Of a stretch of DNA of 57,383 bases, positions 24,716 to 32,310 are shown in pieces. Under the pieces are notes generated by a model. It was not told the origin of the DNA. It saw only the letters and a list, made by a program, of their open reading frames with translations, and did not search any database. The stretch is from the NCBI GenBank assembly GCA_902793995.1, contig CADBFP010000002.1, positions 43,256 to 100,638 of the forward strand, in the 5' to 3' direction. Source of the stretch: an uncultured Lachnospiraceae bacterium. GTDB lineage: Bacteria; Bacillota; Clostridia; Lachnospirales; Lachnospiraceae. The translations under genes were made by a program, and so were the position numbers. How positions within the stretch are numbered: position 1 is the stretch's first letter; every line of letters begins with the position of its first letter.

Positions 24716-24793
24716 TTACGAGGAAATCACCCTGTCCGCCGGGAGAGGGTCCTTCGTACTTCGGCCTGTACTGCCACCGCTTCCTGCGTCCAT
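24716..24793 (-). CDS. 25-residue mini-ORF upstream of mgtE (leader peptide candidate)
   Basis: The ATG at 24793 follows AAAGGAGG at ideal spacing, and the ORF (start MDAGSGGSTGRS) ends in TAA 48 bases before the mgtE ATG. It is in frame with mgtE and the 16 intervening codons are open, so a readthrough or a reverted stop would fuse it to MgtE. It lies directly behind a strong promoter. Upstream peptides control Mg2+ transporters in enterobacteria by a different sequence; here a similar role is only a hypothesis. The alternative is an N-terminal extension of mgtE with a nonsense mutation. Confidence 0.45.
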   Translation of the reverse strand: MDAGSGGSTGRSTKDPLPADRVISS

Positions 24794-24829
24794 GTCATTT
24801 CCTCCTTTCGATAGATGAATTGCCTTTAT

Positions 24830-24858
24830 AAAATAGCGTTTTTCACAGTTTTTGTCAA
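24830..24858 (-). promoter_or_regulatory. promoter of the mgtE leader and mgtE
   Basis: Minus-strand TTGACA (24853-24858), a 17-base spacer and TATTTT (24830-24835), 37 bases before the mini-ORF ATG. No M-box (YkoK) signature was seen in the 170-base leader. Confidence 0.7.
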
Positions 24859-24909
24859 CCGCTTTTGCCGCAGACCGCCGGTGTTGCCTCCCCCTGCAAA
24901 CCCGAATCA

Positions 24910-26034
24910 TCACAGGCGTTTTACATAGGACCGCCTTTTTTTATGCTCCGTGGAATCAAAACGCTGCTTCCACAGATTCCGGATGGCATGATTATCCTCC
25001 AGATTCAAATTGGTTTCCGCATACTGAATGGTAGGGCTGTACCGCAAAATCTTATCCAGCTCCGAGGCAATCATGACGCTCACCCCCCGGTTCTCCCACT
25101 CCGGCGCCACGCCGATCAGCGCCAGATCCAGAATCTCCGGCTTTCTCAGGCTTTGATAAATCCGCAGCAGGCAGCCGGGGGTCAATCTTCCGCCGGATTT
25201 CTGCACCGCCCGGGCAATAGAGGGAAAACACAGGCCGAAACATACCGGGTTTTCCGCCTCATCCAGCACCACGGTCACATATTCCTTCCGGACAATCAGG
25301 CGGAAATTACTAATCAGGTTCTTCTTCATCCCCTCGGTTATCGGAACCGTTCCGTAGATTTTACTGTAGCTTTCATCCAATAGTTTCAGAAAACTATCCG
25401 CATAACGGTCAATAAACTCGGAGGTGTTTTTAGCATCGCAGTAATGCAGTTTATAACGCTTGGCAATCAGCTCGCTTAAGCGGGCCATTTTTCCGTCGTC
25501 CTCTGCCTTGGCCCGCACCATGCTCTCAAACCAGTCCACTTCCTTTTCATACCCCAGGGCTTCAATTAACGCCGGGTAATAGGGGTAGCTGTATTGCTCT
25601 TCAAAGGTGGACAATTGGTCAAAGCCATCTATCAGCAGACCCTCCCGTTCCTGATCGGAAAAGCCCAGAGGCCCCACCACTTCTTCCATGCCCTTTTCCC
25701 GGGCCCAGTTTTCCACCGCATCGAACAAGGCCTTGGCTACAGCCTGATCCTCGATGGCATCAAAACGGGTAAAACGCACCCGCTTCTGCCCCCACTTTTC
25801 ATTGGCGGCTTTTTGCAGAATCCCCTGGATGCGGCCCACCACCTGCTCCTCCCTTAGAGCCAGATAGAAAACGCTTTCACAGGTATCATGATATACATAA
25901 TCCGGACGGAACATCTTCATTTCGTCCCCGTAAAGGGGGGGCACGAAATAGGGACAGTCTTTATACATCTTCAAAGGGAACTTCACAAAAGCCCTTTGAT
26001 CCTTTTTATTCTCCACCTGACGGATTGTAATCAT
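24910..26034 (-). CDS. GNAT-fold protein of the YghO-like family
   Basis: A 374-residue protein beginning with an ITIRQVENKKDQRAFV segment and the following FPLKMYKD...YFVPPL region, typical of a conserved family related to E. coli YghO with a C-terminal GNAT-like acetyltransferase fold (LALIGVAPEWENRGV). Substrates are unknown. It is preceded by its own 140-base gap and followed by the mgtE promoter region; no operon partner is evident. Confidence 0.75.
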   Translation of the reverse strand: MITIRQVENKKDQRAFVKFPLKMYKDCPYFVPPLYGDEMKMFRPDYVYHDTCESVFYLALREEQVVGRIQGILQKAANEKWGQKRVRFTRFDAIEDQAVAKALFDAVENWAREKGMEEVVGPLGFSDQEREGLLIDGFDQLSTFEEQYSYPYYPALIEALGYEKEVDWFESMVRAKAEDDGKMARLSELIAKRYKLHYCDAKNTSEFIDRYADSFLKLLDESYSKIYGTVPITEGMKKNLISNFRLIVRKEYVTVVLDEAENPVCFGLCFPSIARAVQKSGGRLTPGCLLRIYQSLRKPEILDLALIGVAPEWENRGVSVMIASELDKILRYSPTIQYAETNLNLEDNHAIRNLWKQRFDSTEHKKRRSYVKRL

Positions 26035-26133
26035 TTTGATACCTCAGTAAGCGTTAAGATTTGTACTGCCTGCAATACCGATTATAGTGCTTTCCCCGCA
26101 AAATACAAGAAAAACATTCCGTAATGCGCCAGA

Positions 26134-26153
26134 AGGGCGGCCGAAGCCGCCCT
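26134..26153 (-). terminator. UUCG-type hairpin after the second M18 gene
   Basis: AGGGCGGC and GCCGCCCT pair around a four-base loop that reads TTCG on the minus strand, 25 bases after the M18 stop. The T run that follows is delayed, so termination efficiency is uncertain. Confidence 0.55.
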
Positions 26154-26177
26154 GTCGTCCCTTAAGAAAGGAATGTT

Positions 26178-27581
26178 TTACTCCGCCAGCAGGAAGGCTT
26201 CATAGCCTTTCACCGCCTCATAAATATCTGCTTTGCTGGCCAGTTCCCAAGGCGCATGCATGGAAAGCACCGCAATGCCGGCGTCCACCACGTTCATGCC
26301 GTAATTACCGGCAATGTAGGCGATGGTGCCGCCGCCGCCTTCATCCACTTTGCCCAGCTCTGCCGTTTGCCAGAACACACCTGCCTCGTCCATTACCCGG
26401 CGCACATAAGCCATGTATTCCGCCGAGCAGTCATTGGAGCCTCCCTTGCCCCGGGAGCCGGTATATTTATTAAATACCAGGCCCCGGCCCATGTAAGCCG
26501 TATTCTTCTTCTCATTCACGGAAGGGAAGTTGGGATCATAAGCGGCGCTCACATCCGAGGACAACATCCGGGAGTTGGCCAGGGCCCGGCGCAGAGCCAG
26601 GTCGGACTTCTCACCCATCAAAGCCATAATCTCCGCCACCGTGTTTTCAAAGAAGAGGCTGTGCATGCCCGTGGCCCCCACAGAGCCGATTTCTTCCTTG
26701 TCCACCAGCAGGCAGCAGCTGGTTCTCTTGGGTTTCTTCACCTTCAGCATGGCCACCAGAGAGGTGTAAGCGCAGATCCGGTCATCATGACCGTAGCCCA
26801 TGATCATGCTGCGGTCCAGGCCGAAATCCCGGGCGGGGCCGGCAGGCACCACTTCGATTTCCGCAGAAATAAAGTCTTCCTCCTCAATGCCGTAGCCATC
26901 CTTCAGAATGGCCTTGATATTCTTCAGCACGCTGGCCTTGGGCTCTTCGCCCTCTTTCTTGGGTTTCTCTTCCGCCACCTTTTCGCTGCCGATGAGCACA
27001 TTTAAGTCTTCGCCTTCGATAATCTTGGCGGCCGGCTTATTCATCTGGTTAGCGGCCAGGTGAGGCAGCAGATCCGTGATGCCCACCACCGGGTCTTTCG
27101 GATCTTCCCCGATGCAGACCTTTACCACGCTGCCGTCCTTCTTGGCTACCACGCCGTGGAGAGCCAGAGGCAGGGCCACCCACTGGTACTTCTTAATGCC
27201 GCCGTAATAATGGGTATCCAGCAGCGCCTGGTCCGTATCCTCATACAGAGGATTCTGTTTTAAGTCCAGACGGGGAGAATCAATATGGGCTCCCAGGATA
27301 TTCATCCCTTTTTCCATAGGTTCCTTGCCGATAGTAAAGAGGGCCATGCATTTGCCCATAATAGTAGCGTAAATCTTATCCCCTGCCTTCAGTTTCTTGC
27401 CGGCGGCAATGGCCTTCTCCAGGCTGATGTAGCCGGCCTTCTCCGCTTCCGCCACAGATAAATCCACACATTCCCGCTCGGTTTTGCCCTTGCTGAGGAA
27501 TACCCGGTAATCCTCTCCTAAGGTGTACAATTCTTTCTTTTGCTTCTTGTCATAAGACAGCCATGCATTCTTTCTTTCCAT
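26178..27581 (-). CDS. M18 family aminopeptidase (second of two)
   Basis: A 467-residue M18 zinc aminopeptidase of the longer Clostridium/Thermotoga type. Motifs include the first metal ligand in LGAHIDSPR near residue 96, GHDDRICAY, the catalytic VDKEEIGSVGATG and SMHAPWE near the C-terminus. A Lys/Glu-rich insertion lies near residue 200. It is only distantly similar to the M18 enzyme at 5673-6956, so the cell has two divergent members. A 200-base palindromic repeat separates it from ilvE on the same strand. It probably acts in peptide degradation feeding amino acid fermentation. Confidence 0.93.
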   Translation of the reverse strand: MERKNAWLSYDKKQKKELYTLGEDYRVFLSKGKTERECVDLSVAEAEKAGYISLEKAIAAGKKLKAGDKIYATIMGKCMALFTIGKEPMEKGMNILGAHIDSPRLDLKQNPLYEDTDQALLDTHYYGGIKKYQWVALPLALHGVVAKKDGSVVKVCIGEDPKDPVVGITDLLPHLAANQMNKPAAKIIEGEDLNVLIGSEKVAEEKPKKEGEEPKASVLKNIKAILKDGYGIEEEDFISAEIEVVPAGPARDFGLDRSMIMGYGHDDRICAYTSLVAMLKVKKPKRTSCCLLVDKEEIGSVGATGMHSLFFENTVAEIMALMGEKSDLALRRALANSRMLSSDVSAAYDPNFPSVNEKKNTAYMGRGLVFNKYTGSRGKGGSNDCSAEYMAYVRRVMDEAGVFWQTAELGKVDEGGGGTIAYIAGNYGMNVVDAGIAVLSMHAPWELASKADIYEAVKGYEAFLLAE

Positions 27582-27613
27582 TGATTATTCCTTTCTTAAC
27601 CTTTCCCGGTAAC

Positions 27614-27780
27614 GGGTGAGGGCGACTCTCTCCCCCTTGCCCTCCCCCTGTCGAGGGGGGCAAAACCGCCGCTGCGCTGCCAGCGGCAGATAAAGCGAGG
27701 CGGTTTTGGTGACATCGTCCTGCAAACCGACCGACAAGGGAAGGTTTGCAGCTGACGATGGTGGGAGGGGGCGACTCGCT
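27614..27780. repeat. dispersed two-hairpin repeat between ilvE and the M18 gene
   Basis: Ends carry GGGTGAGGGCGACT (27614-27627) and GGAGGGGGCGACT (27766-27778). The core of about 115 bases has two inverted repeats: CAAAACCGCC/GGCGGTTTTG and CATCGTC...TGCAAACC/GGTTTGCA...GACGATG. The core is nearly identical, in inverse orientation, to 38475-38597, and half of it recurs at 52180-52240. Confidence 0.9.
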
Positions 27781-27782
27781 CC

Positions 27783-28859
27783 CTATAATCTGCAGACTTC
27801 CTGCACCCAGCCTTCCGGCCCTTCGAGGCGGCCCCACTGGATGCCGGTCAGGGTATCATAGGCATATTGGGCAATGGGTCCGATTTCATTGTTGTTGATA
27901 ACCATCACCTTCTCGCCCCATTTCAGCTCGCCCACGGGGCTGATCACCGCTGCGGTGCCGCTGCCGAAGCATTCCTGGAGCTTGCCCGCGTCCGCCGCAT
28001 CTGCCACTTCCTGAATGGCAATCTTCCGTTCCGTTACTTTATAGCCCTTGGACTTCAGCAATTCGATGATGGACTTGCGGGTAATGCCTGCCAGGATGCT
28101 GCCGTCCAGTTCCGGCGCCAGCACTTCATTATCGATGACAAAGAAGATGTTCATGGCGCCCACTTCGCCCACATACTTCTTCTCTACGCCGTCCAGCCAC
28201 AGCACCTGGGAATAGCCCTTTTCGTGGGCCGTATGCTGAGCCAGCATGCTGGAAGCATAATTGCCGCCGGTCTTGGCAAAGCCCATGCCGCCCCGCACGG
28301 CCCGGACGAAGTTCTCTTCCACATAAATCTTCACCGGCTTTAGGCCCTCGGGATAATACGCGCCGCTGGGGCTCAGCAGCACCATGTACAGATAATTATC
28401 CGCGTCCTTCACCCCCAAACGGGACTCATTGCCGATGACGAAGGGACGGATATACAGAGAGGAGCCTTCCTGCCGGGGCACCCATTCCTTGTCCAGCTTA
28501 ATCAGCTCTTTCAGGCTCTCCACGCAGAATTCCTCATCCAGCCGGGGAATGCAGATCCGGTCGTTGGAGAGATTCAGGCGCTTAAAGTTTTCCTCCGGCC
28601 GGAACAAAAGGATGCGGCCGTCTTCCGCCGCATAGGCCTTTAAGCCCTCAAAGGTTTCCTGGGCATAATGGAGGCAGGTGCTGGCAGGGCTCATGCTGAT
28701 GGGACCGTAGGGAACAATCCGGGCGTCGTGCCAGCCGATGCCCTTATCATATTCCATAATCAGCATGTGATCCGTAAATACGCGGCCAAATCCCAAAGCT
28801 TCTCCGGGAGCCGGCTTCGACATGGGATTGGTGGTCTTCTGAATGCTTAAATTCTTCAC
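27783..28859 (-). CDS. ilvE: branched-chain amino acid aminotransferase IlvE
   Basis: Interconverts Leu, Ile and Val with their 2-oxo acids using 2-oxoglutarate and PLP. The 358-residue fold-type IV enzyme has the PLP-lysine region GFAKTGGNYASS and the EVGAMNIFFV motif. The start is a GTG at 28859 with AAGGAG eight bases upstream; the next ATG is twelve codons inside. It is divergent from a FadR-type regulator and close to the vor operon, whose enzyme uses the 2-oxo acids IlvE makes. This suggests branched-chain amino acid fermentation, though a biosynthetic role is also possible. No T-box leader is present. Confidence 0.96.
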   Translation of the reverse strand: MKNLSIQKTTNPMSKPAPGEALGFGRVFTDHMLIMEYDKGIGWHDARIVPYGPISMSPASTCLHYAQETFEGLKAYAAEDGRILLFRPEENFKRLNLSNDRICIPRLDEEFCVESLKELIKLDKEWVPRQEGSSLYIRPFVIGNESRLGVKDADNYLYMVLLSPSGAYYPEGLKPVKIYVEENFVRAVRGGMGFAKTGGNYASSMLAQHTAHEKGYSQVLWLDGVEKKYVGEVGAMNIFFVIDNEVLAPELDGSILAGITRKSIIELLKSKGYKVTERKIAIQEVADAADAGKLQECFGSGTAAVISPVGELKWGEKVMVINNNEIGPIAQYAYDTLTGIQWGRLEGPEGWVQEVCRL

Positions 28860-28889
28860 GTCTTTTTCTCCTTAAGAAATAAGATTTTA

Positions 28890-28918
28890 TTGTGATTGCT
28901 TATTGGTTTCGCTATAAT
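28890..28918 (+). promoter_or_regulatory. promoter of the FadR-type regulator
   Basis: TTGTGA (28890-28895), a 17-base spacer and a perfect TATAAT (28913-28918), 35 bases before the regulator ATG and overlapping the ilvE upstream region. Confidence 0.7.
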
Positions 28919-28924
28919 CAAGGG

Positions 28925-28940
28925 GCAGGGAATCCCCTGC
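28925..28940 (+). promoter_or_regulatory. inverted repeat in the regulator's 5' leader
   Basis: GCAGGG-AATC-CCCTGC lies at about +1 to +16 of the predicted transcript, directly before the ribosome binding site. It may be a hairpin or an autoregulatory operator, but it does not resemble the GTC-N-GAC site upstream of the vor operon. Confidence 0.35.
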
Positions 28941-28953
28941 AGGAGGTAATCAT

Positions 28954-29637
28954 ATGTCCGCAGCCAACGCTTTGTCCCTTCGCCTTGCCGAACAGATCAC
29001 CGAGATGCTTTCCCTAGGCCGCTTTCAGCCGGGGGATAAACTACCGGGAGAACCGGAGTTTTCCCGGGAATTAGGAGTCAGCCGCACCACCCTTCGGGAA
29101 GCCATTCGGGTGCTGGCTACCCGGGGGATTCTGGAAGTCCGCCGGGGCGTGGGCACTTTCGTGACCCGCAGCGAACACATCCATGCGGATTATGATCTTT
29201 TAAAGATCCAGGATACCCGTGTAAGTCTGAAGGATCTTTACGAGATCCGGCTTCTTTTTGAGCCCCAGGCCGCTTACTATGCCTGCCTGCGGGCTACGGA
29301 GGAAGAGCTTTCCGCCATTCTCCGCTACGGCCGGGAGCTGGAAGACATTGTGCTGGCCAGGGATCCCCGCTGGGACGAGTACGAGCGCCAGTTCCATAAT
29401 TCCATTGCGGCGGCGGCCCATAACCAATTCATTACCGCCCTCTTTCCCAGTCTGAACCGGGCCATCCGCCAGGGGGTCATATTAGCCAATGAGTCGCCTC
29501 TGGTGGCGGAGCATACCCTGGGGGATCACCGGCGGATTATGGAATATATCAAGGACCGCAATCCTATCGGGGCCAAGGCCGCCATGCACCTGCATATGCT
29601 GAACACCATGCAGGATTTTCATATTGAGATTGATTAA
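28954..29637 (+). CDS. FadR/GntR-family (FCD domain) transcriptional regulator
   Basis: A 227-residue regulator. The N-terminal winged helix (RFQPGDKLPGEPEFSREL, then SRTTLREAIRVLATRGILEV) is typical GntR. The C-terminal all-helical FCD domain has conserved acid and histidine residues (DEYERQFHNSI, HTLGDHRRIM) that usually bind a metal and a small carboxylic acid. AGGAGGT precedes the ATG. It lies between ilvE and a 2-oxoacid:ferredoxin oxidoreductase operon; a TTGTCTGACAA palindrome at that operon's promoter fits the GTC-N-GAC core known for FadR. Control of branched-chain 2-oxo acid use is therefore a reasonable inference. Confidence 0.9.
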   Translation: MSAANALSLRLAEQITEMLSLGRFQPGDKLPGEPEFSRELGVSRTTLREAIRVLATRGILEVRRGVGTFVTRSEHIHADYDLLKIQDTRVSLKDLYEIRLLFEPQAAYYACLRATEEELSAILRYGRELEDIVLARDPRWDEYERQFHNSIAAAAHNQFITALFPSLNRAIRQGVILANESPLVAEHTLGDHRRIMEYIKDRNPIGAKAAMHLHMLNTMQDFHIEID

Positions 29638-29645
29638 ATCCTCTT

Positions 29646-29737
29646 CGTAGGGGCGGGCAGCGCCCGCCCGCGGGCGACCAATGGTCGCCCCTACGGCTGC
29701 AGGCTTCACTCGCCCGCCCTCGGGCTCGCCCCTACGG
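29646..29737. repeat. CGTAGGGGCG palindromic repeat between convergent genes
   Basis: CGTAGGGGCG...CGCCCCTACG form the outer arms at 29646-29695, and a second partial copy ends CGCCCCTACGG at 29736. Related copies are at 55713-55790 and 57051-57114. The element fills the whole gap between the convergent regulator and the vor gamma gene and may help terminate both. Confidence 0.8.
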
Positions 29738-29739
29738 CA

Positions 29740-30276
29740 TTATTCCACGCACTCTGCGCCTTTTAATAACGCTTCCCGGTTCAGGGGAATCAGCTTCGCC
29801 TTCTTCTCGCCCAGCTTCTCCAGCAGCGCCTCCAGAATGGTCTCAATCTCCACACATTTGGACTGCCCCAGATACGCCCCCAGCATGATCATATTGGAAA
29901 CCTTATCGTTCCCCAACTGAGCGGCTATTTCATTGCAGGGCACATAATAAGCCTTCACATCCGTCCGCTGCACCTTAATATCCACGATGGAACTGTTGAC
30001 GAAAATGCTGCCCCCGGGGGCCACAATCTTCTCGAACTTCTCCAGGGACGGCCGGTTCATGGCCACCAGAGCCGTGGGCACCGTTACCAGGGGAGAATCG
30101 ATTTCCTCATCCGACAGGGTCACGCTGCAGTTGGCGGTGCCCCCCCGCATTTCCGGGCCGTAGGAAGGCACCCAGGTGGTGTTTTTCCCTTCCATCATCC
30201 CCGCCTGTGCCAGCAGCTGGCCCATCAAGAGCACGCCCTGGCCGCCGAATCCGGCAAATAAGTTTCTCTCAACCAT
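29740..30276 (-). CDS. 2-oxoacid:ferredoxin oxidoreductase gamma subunit (Vor/Kor type)
   Basis: The 178-residue subunit begins with the family motif LFAGFGGQGVLLMGQ. It is the pyruvate-ferredoxin oxidoreductase gamma domain, which helps bind CoA in four-subunit enzymes that convert 2-oxo acids to acyl-CoA, CO2 and reduced ferredoxin. It is the last gene of the operon, two bases after the beta subunit. The subunit set and sizes match VorDBAC best, with substrates 2-oxoisovalerate and related branched-chain acids; 2-oxoglutarate cannot be excluded. Confidence 0.9.
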   Translation of the reverse strand: MVERNLFAGFGGQGVLLMGQLLAQAGMMEGKNTTWVPSYGPEMRGGTANCSVTLSDEEIDSPLVTVPTALVAMNRPSLEKFEKIVAPGGSIFVNSSIVDIKVQRTDVKAYYVPCNEIAAQLGNDKVSNMIMLGAYLGQSKCVEIETILEALLEKLGEKKAKLIPLNREALLKGAECVE

Positions 30277-30277
30277 C

Positions 30278-31012
30278 TTACACCTCCTTAAAGGTACCCA
30301 GCGGGTAATAAGGAATCATGGCCTCGCCGATCCATTCCATAGACTCCGCCGGCGCCTTGCCCCAGTTGGTGGGGCAGGGAGACAGAATCTCCACCATGGA
30401 AAAGCCCTTACCGGCCATCTGGGTCTCGAAAGCCTTCTTGATGGCGGCCTTGGTCTTGATCAGATTCGGAGTGGTATTCAGAGCCGTCCGGGCAATGAAA
30501 GCGGAGCCGTTAATGGTGGAAAGCATTTCCGCCATGCGGATGGGCTCCCCGCAATGATCCTTATCCCGGCCCAGAGGGCTGGTGGTGGTCTTCTGGCCCA
30601 CCAGAGTGGTGGGAGCCATCTGGCCGCCGGTCATGCCGTAAATGGCATTGTTGATGAAAATGGTAGTAATCTTCTCTCCCCGATGGGCGGCATGAACGAT
30701 TTCCGCCGTCCCGATGGAGGCCAGGTCCCCGTCGCCCTGATAGGTGAAAATATAATGATCCGGATGGACCCGCTTAAAGCCCGTAGCCACCGCCGGCGCC
30801 CGGCCGTGGGCGGCTTCATACATATCGATTTCAAAGTAGTTGTAGGCAAACACCGCGCAGCCCACAGGAGCCACGCCGGCGCACTTTCCCTGAATGCCCA
30901 GCTCTTCAATTACCTCGGAAACCATACGGTGGACAATGCCGTGACCGCAGCCGGGGCAATAATGCAGATGCACATCCCTCAATACCGGTGTTTTTTTAAT
31001 CACAGTGCTCAT
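30278..31012 (-). CDS. vorA: 2-oxoacid:ferredoxin oxidoreductase beta subunit, TPP-binding
   Basis: The 244-residue catalytic subunit binds thiamine pyrophosphate through the GDGDLASIGTAEI...INNAIYGMTGG motif. An N-terminal YCPGCGHG motif is typical of four-subunit Vor/Kor enzymes. It forms the active site with the alpha subunit encoded four bases upstream. Naming as VorA follows subunit organisation and ilvE context; the exact substrate is inferred. Confidence 0.88.
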   Translation of the reverse strand: MSTVIKKTPVLRDVHLHYCPGCGHGIVHRMVSEVIEELGIQGKCAGVAPVGCAVFAYNYFEIDMYEAAHGRAPAVATGFKRVHPDHYIFTYQGDGDLASIGTAEIVHAAHRGEKITTIFINNAIYGMTGGQMAPTTLVGQKTTTSPLGRDKDHCGEPIRMAEMLSTINGSAFIARTALNTTPNLIKTKAAIKKAFETQMAGKGFSMVEILSPCPTNWGKAPAESMEWIGEAMIPYYPLGTFKEV

Positions 31013-31015
31013 AAC

Positions 31016-32083
31016 TTACCCCCTCTTCATTTCCAAAATGCGCTCCGCGATTTCTTCCGCAGAAGGAATCCGGCTGCCGGCCTTGCCCATAAACTGCACC
31101 GGCTTGATGCCGTTTGCCGCCAGGCGGATATCCTCCACCAGCTGGCCGGCGGACACTTCTACCGTGAGGGCTTCCTTCACGCTCTCCTGCGCCAGGGCTT
31201 CGTGAACTGCCTCGCTGGGGAAGGGCCAGAGGGTAATGGGCCGCACCAGACCGCATTTGATGCCCTGCTCACCCAAAATCCGGATGGCAGCCTTGCAGAT
31301 CCGGGCCACGGTGCCGTAGGCGCAAAGAATGTATTCCGCTCCCTCGGTGTTGTAGCACTCCACCATCTTTTCGTTTTTCTCAATGACGGCATAGCGTTCA
31401 AAGAGCCGGTCCACCAATTCGTCCAGATCCTCGGTTTCAATATACAGGGAGTTCAGCACGGAGCGGGGTTTCTTGCCGCCGGGGGTGTAGCCGGTGGCTG
31501 CCCAGGGTTTCTCCGGCAGCTGCAAATCTTTTGCTTCCTTCAGCTCCACCGGTTCCATCATCTGGCCGATTAAGCCGTCCGCCAGGATAATCACCGGGGT
31601 GCGGTATTCGTCCGCCTTATCAAAGGCCTTCTGCATCATATCCACGGTTTCCTGAATGGAGGCAGGGGCATAGACAATGGCGTGGTAATCGCCGTGGCCG
31701 CCGCCCTTTACCGCCTGGAAGTAGTCCCCCTGAGAGGCCTGAATATTCCCCAGGCCGGGGCCGCCCCGCATCATATTCACCACCACGCAGGGAATCTCCG
31801 CTGCCGCAATGGTGGAAATGCCTTCCTGCTTTAAGCTGATGCCCGGGCTGGAGGAGGAGGTCATCACCCGGGCGCCGGCGCCGCCGGCCCCGTATACCAT
31901 ATTGATGGCCGCCAGTTCGCTTTCCGCCTGGAGGAAGCAGCCCCCCACCTGGGGCAGACGCAGGGACATATACTCGGGGATATCATTCTGCGGGGTAATG
32001 GGATAACCGAAGAAATAACGGCAACCCGCCTGGATGGCGGCTTCCGCAATGGCTTCGCATCCCTTCATGAGTTTCTTTGCCAT
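31016..32083 (-). CDS. vorB: 2-oxoacid:ferredoxin oxidoreductase alpha subunit (VorB type)
   Basis: The 355-residue subunit opens with MKGCEAIAEAAIQAGCRYFFGYPITPQN split across the conserved pyrimidine-binding region, and has the YGAGGAGARVMTSSSSPGISL motif. Size and sequence style match proteins annotated as VorB (3-methyl-2-oxobutanoate oxidoreductase). It lies between the delta ferredoxin gene (five-base gap) and the TPP subunit (three-base gap), so all subunits are made from one message. Confidence 0.9.
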   Translation of the reverse strand: MAKKLMKGCEAIAEAAIQAGCRYFFGYPITPQNDIPEYMSLRLPQVGGCFLQAESELAAINMVYGAGGAGARVMTSSSSPGISLKQEGISTIAAAEIPCVVVNMMRGGPGLGNIQASQGDYFQAVKGGGHGDYHAIVYAPASIQETVDMMQKAFDKADEYRTPVIILADGLIGQMMEPVELKEAKDLQLPEKPWAATGYTPGGKKPRSVLNSLYIETEDLDELVDRLFERYAVIEKNEKMVECYNTEGAEYILCAYGTVARICKAAIRILGEQGIKCGLVRPITLWPFPSEAVHEALAQESVKEALTVEVSAGQLVEDIRLAANGIKPVQFMGKAGSRIPSAEEIAERILEMKRG

Positions 32084-32088
32084 AGTCT

Positions 32089-32298
32089 TTACTCCTTCTC
32101 AATCTCAATGGCCGTATCCGGGCAGGTTCTGAAACATCCTGCGCAGCCGATGCAGGCCTCCGGGGCCACCACTTCCGCGGGATAATAGCCCTTTTTGTTC
32201 AGGTGCGTGGTGGAAATCGCCAGCACCGCCTTGGGACAGATGCGCACGCACAGGCCGCAGCCTTTGCACCAGTCCTCTAAAATCGTGACTTTGTTCAT
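32089..32298 (-). CDS. vorD: 2-oxoacid:ferredoxin oxidoreductase delta subunit, 2x[4Fe-4S]
   Basis: A 69-residue ferredoxin-like subunit with two cluster motifs, CKGCGLCVRICP and CIGCAGCFRTCP. In this enzyme class it carries electrons from the TPP site to external ferredoxin. It follows the P-loop gene by 12 bases and precedes vorB by 5. Confidence 0.92.
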   Translation of the reverse strand: MNKVTILEDWCKGCGLCVRICPKAVLAISTTHLNKKGYYPAEVVAPEACIGCAGCFRTCPDTAIEIEKE

Positions 32299-32310
32299 AC
32301 TTTCCTCCTT

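Noticed and set aside
24668-24858. An M-box (Mg2+) riboswitch upstream of mgtE
   Set aside because: No YkoK-leader consensus pieces are seen and the leader is short; the mini-ORF is the more visible feature.
27600-27782. A CRISPR array or phage attachment site
   Set aside because: The element has internal inverted repeats and occurs singly at scattered loci, with no regularly spaced direct repeats and no integrase gene.
29740-32298. Pyruvate:ferredoxin oxidoreductase
   Set aside because: Subunit sizes and the short stand-alone delta ferredoxin fit the Vor/Kor type better, and ilvE is nearby; pyruvate enzymes in Clostridia are usually one large chain.
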